The notes beneath the pieces are model-generated. The model saw nothing but the letters and a program-made list of their open reading frames with translations. It was not told the DNA's origin and did no database searches. Positions 20,188 through 27,566 of a stretch of 45,784 bases of DNA are shown in pieces (position 1 is the stretch's first letter; every line of letters begins with the position of its first letter). The DNA is from Bradyrhizobiaceae bacterium (GTDB taxonomy: Bacteria > Pseudomonadota > Alphaproteobacteria > Rhizobiales > Xanthobacteraceae): contig CANKBJ010000010.1 in the NCBI GenBank assembly GCA_947479905.1, positions 1-45,784 of the forward strand, in the 5' to 3' direction. Made by a program: the position numbers and the translations under genes.

Positions 20188-20329
20188 TCATTGTTTTCAC
20201 ATCGTCAAATGGCGATCCGGCCGGTCGCCTCTCGTGGATTGGCAAGACCGCGGAGAACACGATTTCGTGGCGGCGCAGGGGTCCACCACCCATAGACAAG
20301 CCGGGTCAGTTCGGGAATTGTGATCGCTG

Positions 20330-20359
20330 GTCGACGAGCCGGGAAACCCGGACGTCGAC
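20330..20359 (+). promoter_or_regulatory. Long hairpin upstream of the ABC transporter operon
   Basis: GTCGACG and CGTCGAC form the outer arms, CCGGG-AAA-CCCGG the inner stem, with a small unpaired step between them. It ends 44 bp before the GTG start of the ATPase gene. It could be an operator, a terminator of upstream transcription, or a 5' leader structure. Confidence 0.5.
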
Positions 20360-20403
20360 AATAATGACCGCGAAACGCGGCAGCGCGCAGGGGGAGTGAC
20401 GGT

Positions 20404-21465
20404 GTGGCTTCGGTCAAGTTACGCAATCTGACAAAGCGATACGGTCCGCTCGCCGTGGTCGATGACGTCTCGCTCACCATCGAGCACGGCAAGCTTGTCT
20501 GTCTGCTCGGACCGAGCGGTTGCGGCAAGACCACAACGCTGCGGCTGCTGGCCGGTTTCGTCGATCCGAGTGCCGGCGAGATTCTCGTTGGCGATCGGCT
20601 GATTTCGTCGCCGGCCAACACGGTGCCGCCCGAGCGGCGCAACATGTCGATGATTTTCCAGAGTTACGCGCTTTGGCCGCATATGACCGTGGCCGAGAAC
20701 ATCATTTACGGCCTCAAGCTCCGCAAATTGCCGCGCGACGTCATCGGCGCGAAGCTCGACGCCATCCTCGCCACCACCAAGCTCGCAGCCTTGGCCGAAC
20801 GCTATCCCGGCGAATTGTCCGGTGGCCAGCAGCAGCGCGTAGCGCTCGCCCGCGCGCTGATCGTCGAGCCCGAGACCTTGCTGCTCGACGAGCCACTGTC
20901 CAACCTCGATGCCAATCTGCGCGAGGAGATGCGCTTCGAGGTGCGCCGCCTGCACGACACCTATCGCTACACGACTGTCTATGTCACGCACGACCAATCG
21001 GAAGCGATGACGACCGCCGACGTGATCTGCGTCATGAACGGCGGCAAAATCGAACAGGCCGGGTCGCCTGAGGAAATCTACGACCGGCCGCGCTCGGAAT
21101 TTGTCGCCCGCTTCATCGGCTCCAGCAATGTCGTCAAGGGCAAGGGCCTGGACGGCGGCCGCATCGAACTCGCCGGCATCGCCCTGCGGTGCAGCGGCGA
21201 ATCCGTCGTGCCCGGCGCGCCGACCGCGGTGTCGATCCGCCCGCACGGCATTACGCTGAGCGCCACGCCGCCGCAAAATGCCGATAATGTTTTGCCCGCC
21301 ACCGTGGTGCGCCAGGTCTTTCTCGGCGACAGCCGGGATTATATGGTTGAACTCAAGGACGGCACCCAATTGCGCACTGTCACCGCGCCGGCCGATAATA
21401 TCCCGCATGGCAGCGCCGTGTGGCTGCATCTGCCGGCCGAACGTTGCCGTGCGCTGACGGGTTAG
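20404..21465 (+). CDS. ABC transporter ATP-binding protein (PotA/FbpC type)
   Basis: A 353-residue ATPase that starts at GTG 20404, with GGGGGAG about 10 nt upstream. Motifs are Walker A GPSGCGKTT, Q-loop FQSYALWPHMTV, signature LSGGQQQRVALARAL, Walker B LLLDEPLSNLD and switch YVTHDQSEA. A C-terminal TOBE-like domain starts near residue 240 (VVKGKGLDGGRIELAG). It energises the transporter whose binding proteins and permease follow. The family includes spermidine, Fe3+, phosphonate and sugar importers, so the substrate is not indicated by this subunit. Confidence 0.94.
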   Translation: MASVKLRNLTKRYGPLAVVDDVSLTIEHGKLVCLLGPSGCGKTTTLRLLAGFVDPSAGEILVGDRLISSPANTVPPERRNMSMIFQSYALWPHMTVAENIIYGLKLRKLPRDVIGAKLDAILATTKLAALAERYPGELSGGQQQRVALARALIVEPETLLLDEPLSNLDANLREEMRFEVRRLHDTYRYTTVYVTHDQSEAMTTADVICVMNGGKIEQAGSPEEIYDRPRSEFVARFIGSSNVVKGKGLDGGRIELAGIALRCSGESVVPGAPTAVSIRPHGITLSATPPQNADNVLPATVVRQVFLGDSRDYMVELKDGTQLRTVTAPADNIPHGSAVWLHLPAERCRALTG

Positions 21466-21469
21466 ACGA

Positions 21470-21485
21470 TTTCGCGGGGGCGAAA
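21470..21485 (+). terminator. Short intercistronic hairpin
   Basis: TTTCGC-GGGG-GCGAAA forms a 6-bp stem right after the ATPase stop, followed by AACAA. It may protect or partly terminate the ATPase message ahead of the binding-protein genes. Confidence 0.35.
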
Positions 21486-21526
21486 AACAAAGGCAACACT
21501 AGGCCGCGACCTGGGAGGAGACCTCG

Positions 21527-22594
21527 ATGAGACTCTCGAAGCTGACACGCCGCGACGTCCTGATCGGCTCAAGCGCCCTCGCCTTGGGCGCCGCGTTTTC
21601 CACCAGAGTCCTGTCGGCCGCGCCGCCAGCGGCGGCCATCACGCCGGAGCTGATCGCGTCGGCCAAGAAAGAAGGCAAGGTCGTCTGGTACACGTCGGTC
21701 GATCTGCCGCTGGCCGAGAAAGTGGCCAAGGCATTTGAAGCCAAATACCCCGGCGTGGCGGTGCGCGTCGAGCGTTCCGGCGCCGAGCGCGTGTTCCAGC
21801 GCATCGGCCAGGAGTATGGCAGCAAGATTTATGCTTGCGATGTGGTCAATTCTTCCGACGCCGCGCATGCGATCGTATGGAAGAAGCAGAACATGCTCGA
21901 AGCCTTCGTCCCGGAGGACGTCGCCAAATTCTATCCGACCGAACACAAGGACGTGGACGGGCAATTCGCCAGCTTCCGCGTCTGGGTGTCGATCATCGCC
22001 TACAACACCGACCTGGTGAAAAAGGAAGACGCGCCGAAAAGCTTCGCCGACCTGCTCGATCCGAAATGGAAGGGCAAGATCGTCAAGGCGCATCCCAGCT
22101 ATAGCGGCACCATCATGACCGCGACTTTCCAGATGCAGCGCGATCTCGGCTGGGGCTATTTCGAGAAACTGGCGGCGCAGAATATCATGCAGGTGCAGTC
22201 GTCGGCCGATCCGCCGAAGCGCTTGGCGCTCGGCGAACGCGCGGTGATGGCCGACGGCAACGAGTACAACATCTTCCAGATCAGCGAAAAGGGCGGCCCG
22301 GTCGCGCCGGTCTACGCCACCGAGGGCTCGCCGCTGATCGTCGGGCCGACGGCGGTGTTCAAGGCCGCGCCCAATCCGAACGCCGCCAGGCTTTTCACCG
22401 CCTATTGTTTCACCCAGGAGTGCCAGCAACTGATTATCGACATCGGCGGCCTGCGCTCCGTTCACCCGCAGACCAAAGACCAGCCCGGCCGCATTCCGTT
22501 CAAGGACATCAAGGTGATGAAGGACGACCCGGCCGGCGTCGAGGCGATGAGCGACGAGATCAAGCAGAAGTACAGCAAGATCTTCAAGGTCTGA
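21527..22594 (+). CDS. Extracellular substrate-binding protein, Fbp-like (tandem copy 1)
   Basis: A 355-residue protein with a twin-arginine signal (LTRRDVLIGSSALALGAAF). The ATG at 21527 has GGAGGAG about 6 nt upstream. The mature part (VVWYTSVDLPLAEKVAKAFE) is typical of the Fbp/AfuA/AEP-type binding-protein fold. The paired tyrosines that bind iron in ferric FbpA are not seen, so an organic substrate is more likely. It is followed after 4 bp by a close paralogue (SBP copy 2), sharing long blocks such as RVERSGAERVF and AYNTDLVKKEDAPKSF. Both feed the fused permease at 23669. Confidence 0.9.
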   Translation: MRLSKLTRRDVLIGSSALALGAAFSTRVLSAAPPAAAITPELIASAKKEGKVVWYTSVDLPLAEKVAKAFEAKYPGVAVRVERSGAERVFQRIGQEYGSKIYACDVVNSSDAAHAIVWKKQNMLEAFVPEDVAKFYPTEHKDVDGQFASFRVWVSIIAYNTDLVKKEDAPKSFADLLDPKWKGKIVKAHPSYSGTIMTATFQMQRDLGWGYFEKLAAQNIMQVQSSADPPKRLALGERAVMADGNEYNIFQISEKGGPVAPVYATEGSPLIVGPTAVFKAAPNPNAARLFTAYCFTQECQQLIIDIGGLRSVHPQTKDQPGRIPFKDIKVMKDDPAGVEAMSDEIKQKYSKIFKV

Positions 22595-22598
22595 TCCC

Positions 22599-23672
22599 AT
22601 GACCTCTTCGCTCAGCAAGCGCGCTGTCCTCAAAGGCGCCGGGGCCCTCGGTATAAGTTCATTTGGCCTCGGCACCCTCGCCGCGCGCGCCGTCGCCGCA
22701 CCCGCTGCGGAAGCCGTGACGCCGGCTTTGATCGAAGCCGCGAAAAAGGAAGGCAAGCTTTCGTTTTACACGGCGATGGACCTGCAATTTGCCGAGCGCC
22801 TCGGCAAGACATTTGAAGCGAAATATCCAGGCATCGCGGTGCGCGTCGAGCGGTCCGGCGCCGAGCGGGTTTTTACCCGCATCGGCCAGGAATACGGCTC
22901 AAACATCCACACCGTCGACGTCGTCAACACCGCCGATCAGGCCCATTGCATCGTTTGGAAGCGCAACGGCTGGCTCGCACCCTACCTGCCTGAAGAGGTC
23001 GTGAAACATTACGACAAGCGCTTCTACGATCCAGATGGCCTGCACGTCACCACGCGCATCCTGGTTTCGCCGATCGCCTACAATACCGACCTTGTGAAAA
23101 AGGAGGACGCGCCGAAGAGCTTCAAGGACCTGCTCGACCCGAAATGGAAGGGCAAACTGGTCAAGGCGCATCCGGCCTATAGCGGCACGATTATGAATTC
23201 GACCTTCCAGATGCAACGCGATCTGGGCTGGGACTATTTCGTGAAGCTGGCCGCGCAGAACGTCATGCAGGTTCAGTCGGCGACCGACACGCCAAAACGC
23301 ATCGCGCTCGGCGAACGCGCCGTCATGGTCGATGGCGCCGGCTATCTTGTTGTCCGCGACAAGGAAGCCGGCCGGCCGGTCGATATCGTCTATCCGGAGG
23401 AAGGCACGCCGCTCGCCACCAGTCCCAGCGCGGTTTTCAAGGCCGCGCCCAATCCGAACGCGGCGCGGCTGTTCCAGAGCTGGATGCACTCGCGCGAAGG
23501 CCAGCAATTACTAGTCGACTTCGCGCGCCAGTATTCGCCGCACCCGGAAACGATAGAAAAGCCAGGTATCCGCAAGCTCGCCGACATCAAATTGATGAAG
23601 GAGGATCCGGAAGGCATCCTGACGCAGGGCGACGCCGTCAAGCAGCGCTACGCGGAGATTTTCAAGGTATGA
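22599..23672 (+). CDS. Extracellular substrate-binding protein, Fbp-like (tandem copy 2)
   Basis: A 357-residue paralogue of the preceding gene with a signal peptide that keeps a Tat-like KR pair (LSKRAVLKGAGALGISSF). It shares blocks such as KYPGIAVRVERSGAERVF, LLDPKWKGKLVKAHP and GTIMNSTFQMQRDLGW with copy 1. The two differ most in the C-terminal third (GAGYLVVRDKEAGRPVDIVY against GNEYNIFQISEKGGPVAPVY), where ligand-contacting residues may lie. The stop overlaps the permease start (ATGA). It probably arose by tandem duplication with divergence of specificity. Confidence 0.9.
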   Translation: MTSSLSKRAVLKGAGALGISSFGLGTLAARAVAAPAAEAVTPALIEAAKKEGKLSFYTAMDLQFAERLGKTFEAKYPGIAVRVERSGAERVFTRIGQEYGSNIHTVDVVNTADQAHCIVWKRNGWLAPYLPEEVVKHYDKRFYDPDGLHVTTRILVSPIAYNTDLVKKEDAPKSFKDLLDPKWKGKLVKAHPAYSGTIMNSTFQMQRDLGWDYFVKLAAQNVMQVQSATDTPKRIALGERAVMVDGAGYLVVRDKEAGRPVDIVYPEEGTPLATSPSAVFKAAPNPNAARLFQSWMHSREGQQLLVDFARQYSPHPETIEKPGIRKLADIKLMKEDPEGILTQGDAVKQRYAEIFKV

Positions 23673-25387
23673 CGACAGCCGCCCTTTCGGCCGCGCCGGC
23701 GCCGCGCAAATTCGGCGTCGATATATCGAAGCCCGTCCTCTATGTCTTCGCGGCGGTGCTATGCGTCCTGATCGTACTGCCCCTGTCCTGGCTGATCCTC
23801 TACAGCTTCACCGATGCCCAGGGTGCATTGACGCTTGCCAATTTCTATCGGTTGTTTACCGAATCGACCTTCCTCGAACCGCTGATCGCCACCTTCATCA
23901 TCGCGACTTCGTCGGCGACGATCTGCTGCGCGGTGGCGGCGCCGATGGGCTGGCTGGTGGCGCGCACCGATCTGCCTTTCAGCTCGGTCGTCCGTGCGCT
24001 GGTCACCGCTTCCTTCGTCACCCCGCCGTTTCTCGGCGCCATTGCCTGGGAGTTGCTGGCCGCGCCGAATAGCGGGCTTTTGAACAAGACCTATCGCGCC
24101 ATCACCGGCGCCGGACAGGACACGCATTTGTTCAATATCTATTCGATCGAAGGCATCGTCTTCGTCATCTCCTGCTACACCTTCCCTTACGTCTTCGTCC
24201 TGGTCGCCAATTCGCTCGACCGCACCCCGGGCGAACTTGAGGATGCATCCTCAATTCTGGGCGGCGGCCGCTGGTACACCGCGCGCCGCGTCACCATTCC
24301 GCTGGTGCTGCCGGCCTTGCTCGCCGGCGCTTTGGTCGCCTTCCTGCAGGCGATGACCTTGTTCGGCTCGCCGGCGATCCTGGCGCTGCCGGCCGGCTTC
24401 CACACCATGACCACCAAGATCTGGAGCCTGTTCCAGTTTCCGCCAAAGCCGGAATTGGCGGCCGCCGCGTCGCTGCCGCTGTTGATCCTCACGATCTTTC
24501 TGCTGCGTGCCGAACACATGATCCTCGGCCGCCGCGGTTTTTCGATCGTCGGCGGAAAATACGGCGCGCCGCGGCTGATCCCGCTGCACCGCTGGCGCTG
24601 GCCGGCTGCGATCCTGTGCCTTCTGGTGCTGATGTTGCCGGTGTTCCTCCCCTATGCGGCGCTTTTGAACGCGACCTTTTCGCCGGTGGCGACGACCTTC
24701 GTCACCTTCAAGAACGCCACCATGCACAATATCTACTTCGTGCTTTTCGAATTGTCGGCGGCTTCCCTGGCCCTGAAAAACACCGTCATCCTCGGCACCG
24801 CGACCGCGACCGTCGGCACCGCGATCGCGCTGGTGATTGCCTACGTCGCCGCCCGCCAGGCGGTCCCCGGCCACCGCCTGCTTGGCTTTCTCGCCACCGC
24901 GCCGATCGCCATCCCCGGCATCGTGCTCGGCGTCGGCCTGTTTCTCAGTTATACGCGCCCGCCTTTCGTGCTGTACGGCACGCTGTGGATTCTATTGATC
25001 GCCTTCGTCACCATTGCGCTGCCATCGGCCTATCAGCAACTGCGCGCGGCGATCCGCTCCATCCATCCTGAACTGGAAGACGCCAGCCGGATTCTCGGCG
25101 CGACGCGGCTGCGTTCGCTGCGCCAGATCACCGCGCCGCTGCTGCGCACCGGCGTCATCGCGACGTGGTGCTTTGTCTTTGTCGGCGTCATGCGCGAATT
25201 GTCGGCGGCGATCATTCTGTTTACCTCCGAGACCAAAGTGATCTCGGTGCTGATTTACGATCTGAATGAAAGCGGCGACCTCGGCGCCATTTCGGTGATC
25301 GGTATCGGCATGCTGATCATTACTTTCGCCGTGGTGATCGCGGTCAACCGCATCCCTGGCTTCGGCAATGTGCGGTTCCGCACTTAA
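23669..25387 (+). CDS. ABC transporter permease, fused double domain (FbpB type)
   Basis: A 572-residue inner-membrane protein with about 12 helices in two homologous halves. Each half carries the EAA-type loop: GELEDASSILGGGRWYTARR (about 190-209) and ELEDASRILGATRLRSLRQI (about 470-489). The fused arrangement is usual for FbpB-like importers. The ATG at 23669 overlaps the binding-protein stop by four bases, so translation is probably coupled. It works with the ATPase at 20404-21465. Confidence 0.94.
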   Translation: MTTAALSAAPAPRKFGVDISKPVLYVFAAVLCVLIVLPLSWLILYSFTDAQGALTLANFYRLFTESTFLEPLIATFIIATSSATICCAVAAPMGWLVARTDLPFSSVVRALVTASFVTPPFLGAIAWELLAAPNSGLLNKTYRAITGAGQDTHLFNIYSIEGIVFVISCYTFPYVFVLVANSLDRTPGELEDASSILGGGRWYTARRVTIPLVLPALLAGALVAFLQAMTLFGSPAILALPAGFHTMTTKIWSLFQFPPKPELAAAASLPLLILTIFLLRAEHMILGRRGFSIVGGKYGAPRLIPLHRWRWPAAILCLLVLMLPVFLPYAALLNATFSPVATTFVTFKNATMHNIYFVLFELSAASLALKNTVILGTATATVGTAIALVIAYVAARQAVPGHRLLGFLATAPIAIPGIVLGVGLFLSYTRPPFVLYGTLWILLIAFVTIALPSAYQQLRAAIRSIHPELEDASRILGATRLRSLRQITAPLLRTGVIATWCFVFVGVMRELSAAIILFTSETKVISVLIYDLNESGDLGAISVIGIGMLIITFAVVIAVNRIPGFGNVRFRT

Positions 25388-25400
25388 AGTAGCAGGGCTC

Positions 25401-26774
25401 ATGGCTGACACGCCTGCATCGCCTTCCGTCGCCGAGCAATTGGCCGCGCGTACCGTCGCGCTGCGCACCGACACACTACCACCGTTGGTCGTGCGAAAAT
25501 GTGAAGACCTGCTGATCGACGTGGTCGGCCTCTGTTTAACCGCACGCAACGAAGACTATATTGCAAGTGCCTTGGCCGGCTGCGACGACGACGGGCCCTG
25601 CACCGCGATCGGACACACGCGCACGCTGAGCAGCGCCAGCGCCGCCTTCATCAATGGCACCGCCGCGCATGGCGAGGATTTCGACGATACGTTTGAAGGC
25701 GGGCCGGTCCATGCCGGCGCGGTGATCGTGCCGGCGGTGCTGGCGGCGAGCGAGCGGCACGGCCGCGACGGCGCTTCGGCCCTGCTCGGCATCGCGGTCG
25801 GCACCGAGACCATGTGCCGTCTATCCACTGTGGTGCCGAAGGCGGTGCATAAGGCCGGCTTCCACCCGACCGCCATCTTCGGCGTCATGGGAGCGGCCGC
25901 CGGCGTCAGCGCCGCGCTCGGCCTCAACGCCAAGCAGACCGTCGATGCGCTCGGCATTGCCGGCAGTTTCGCCGGCGGCATAATCGAATACCTGACCGAC
26001 GGCGCCTGGACCAAAAGACTGCATCCCGGTTGGGCGGCGCAATCCGGCATCCGAGCCGCGCTGCTGGCGCGCGGCGGCTATTTCGGACCGCGAACGGTGT
26101 TTGAGGGCGTGCATGGTCTGTTTCATGGCTTTGCCCATACGACCAAGGGCGACTACGATGCGCTCACCGGCGATTTCGGCACGCGCTGGGTAACCGAGAC
26201 GCTTGCCTTCAAGCCCTATCCGTGCGGCACCATGGCGCATCCCTACATCGACTGCGCCAGAAGGCTGGCGGGGCGCGGTATCAAGGCCACTGAGATCAAG
26301 GAACTGGTTTGCGAGGTCGCCGAAGGCACCGTGCATCGCCTGTGGGAGCCGCTCGCCGCCAAGCAGCTTCCGCCAAACGGCTATGCGGCGAAATTCGCCA
26401 CGCCGTATATTCTCGCCACCGGCTTTGTGAAGGGCGGCGTGGGCTTAGGCGATTTCACGCCCGAGGCGGTGCGCGATCCGGACGTGCTGGCGCTGGCCGC
26501 CAAGGTCCGTTACGTGATCGACCCGGACAATCTTTATCCGAAGGCCTTTACCGGCCACATCCGCTGCGTCCTCAACGACGGCACCGTGATCGAAGACAGG
26601 CAGCCGCATTTCCGAGGCGGCGCCGATGAGCCGCTGACGCGCGCCGACATCCTGGAAAAATTTACCCTCAATGCCCGCCACGGCGGCTGGGATGCTGCGC
26701 GCAGCAACGCGGCGCTCAAACTTCTGTCGACACTGTATCAGGGCAAGATCGATCTTGCGCCCTTGCGAGGCTAA
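25401..26774 (+). CDS. MmgE/PrpD family protein
   Basis: A 457-residue protein from the ATG at 25401 (AGGG about 6 nt upstream), 13 bp after the permease. Family features are the N-terminal helical domain (DLLIDVVGLCLTARNED), FINGTAAHGEDFDDTF, PTAIFGVMGAAAGVSAALGL, and the later FKPYPCGTMAHPYID. The family contains 2-methylcitrate dehydratase and cis-aconitate decarboxylase, together with many proteins of unknown reaction. The operon link suggests that it dehydrates or decarboxylates a carboxylic acid imported by the transporter. This is inference. Confidence 0.9.
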   Translation: MADTPASPSVAEQLAARTVALRTDTLPPLVVRKCEDLLIDVVGLCLTARNEDYIASALAGCDDDGPCTAIGHTRTLSSASAAFINGTAAHGEDFDDTFEGGPVHAGAVIVPAVLAASERHGRDGASALLGIAVGTETMCRLSTVVPKAVHKAGFHPTAIFGVMGAAAGVSAALGLNAKQTVDALGIAGSFAGGIIEYLTDGAWTKRLHPGWAAQSGIRAALLARGGYFGPRTVFEGVHGLFHGFAHTTKGDYDALTGDFGTRWVTETLAFKPYPCGTMAHPYIDCARRLAGRGIKATEIKELVCEVAEGTVHRLWEPLAAKQLPPNGYAAKFATPYILATGFVKGGVGLGDFTPEAVRDPDVLALAAKVRYVIDPDNLYPKAFTGHIRCVLNDGTVIEDRQPHFRGGADEPLTRADILEKFTLNARHGGWDAARSNAALKLLSTLYQGKIDLAPLRG

Positions 26775-26783
26775 GCAATTCCT

Positions 26784-27542
26784 ATGTCTGATCCGAAAGA
26801 GCTCCTGGGCAAGGTCGCCATCGTCACCGGCGCCGGCCGCAATATCGGCCGCGCCATCGCGCTTAAACTCGCACAGGCTGGCGCATCGGTGGTCATCAAT
26901 GCCCGCTCGAACAAGACCGAAGCCGACGAGGCCGTCCACACGATCGAAGCCGAAGGTGGCAAGGCCATCGCCGCGCTCGGCGACGTTGCCAATCCGGCCG
27001 CGGTCGCCGCGATCGTGGACACGGCGCTGACGCACTTCGGGCGTATCGATATTCTCGTGAACAACGCCGCGCTGCGCCGCGAAAAACCCGTCGATCAGAT
27101 GACCTATGCCGACTGGCGCGAAGTGATGAGCACGACCCTCGATTCAGCCTTTCACTGTGTGGCCGCCTGCGTCCCGGCGATGAAAAAGGCCGGCGGCGGC
27201 ACCATCGTCAACATCGGCGGCATGAGCGCCCATATCGGCTCCGCCGGCCGCGCGCATGTCATGACCGCCAAGGCCGGCCTGGTCGGATTCACGCGCGGGC
27301 TCGCGCATGATCTTGCCCCGCACCACATCACCGCCAATTGCGTCGTGCCGGGCGCCATCGACACCGCCAGGCCGGGAACGTCCCTGAAACCGGCGCATCA
27401 TCTCACCCATGGCACCATCACCGGCGAGCGCGGCAAGCCCGACGACGTCGCCGCCATGGTCTGCTTTCTGTGCGGGCCCGGGGCGCGCTACGTGACCGGC
27501 CAGACCATCCATATCAATGGCGGCGCCTATCTCGGCGTATAG
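26784..27542 (+). CDS. SDR-family protein lacking the classical catalytic tyrosine
   Basis: A 252-residue short-chain dehydrogenase fold with cofactor motif TGAGRNIGRA (15-24), NNAA (93-96), GGMS with S148, and a C-terminal GQTIHINGGAYLGV. Where the active-site YxxxK is expected, the sequence reads AHVMTAKAG, giving V159 and K163. Lysine is kept but tyrosine is not. I recall a set of SDR proteins with a similar AHV-x-x-AK motif, so this may be a natural variant with different chemistry. It is the last gene of the operon, 9 bp after MmgE/PrpD. Confidence 0.85.
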   Translation: MSDPKELLGKVAIVTGAGRNIGRAIALKLAQAGASVVINARSNKTEADEAVHTIEAEGGKAIAALGDVANPAAVAAIVDTALTHFGRIDILVNNAALRREKPVDQMTYADWREVMSTTLDSAFHCVAACVPAMKKAGGGTIVNIGGMSAHIGSAGRAHVMTAKAGLVGFTRGLAHDLAPHHITANCVVPGAIDTARPGTSLKPAHHLTHGTITGERGKPDDVAAMVCFLCGPGARYVTGQTIHINGGAYLGV

Positions 27543-27566
27543 GGACCGTCAGCACGCTAGCGGGCT

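Larger units (their letters stand above)
19975..20403. other. Intergenic region with gene remnant and hairpin
   Basis: No intact gene is visible in these 429 bases. They contain the decayed C-terminal end of a Bug-family binding protein on the minus strand (20005-20187) and a long hairpin at 20330-20359. The promoter of the downstream transporter operon should lie here, but no clear -35/-10 pair was identified. Confidence 0.7.

Noticed and set aside
20059-20295. 78-codon plus-strand ORF in the gap after upp
   Set aside because: Opposite the Bug remnant, no ribosome binding site and no recognisable features.
21527-23672. Ferric-iron uptake function for the tandem binding proteins
   Set aside because: The fold matches Fbp-like proteins, but the adjacent tyrosine iron ligands are not visible and the operon partners are organic-acid enzymes.
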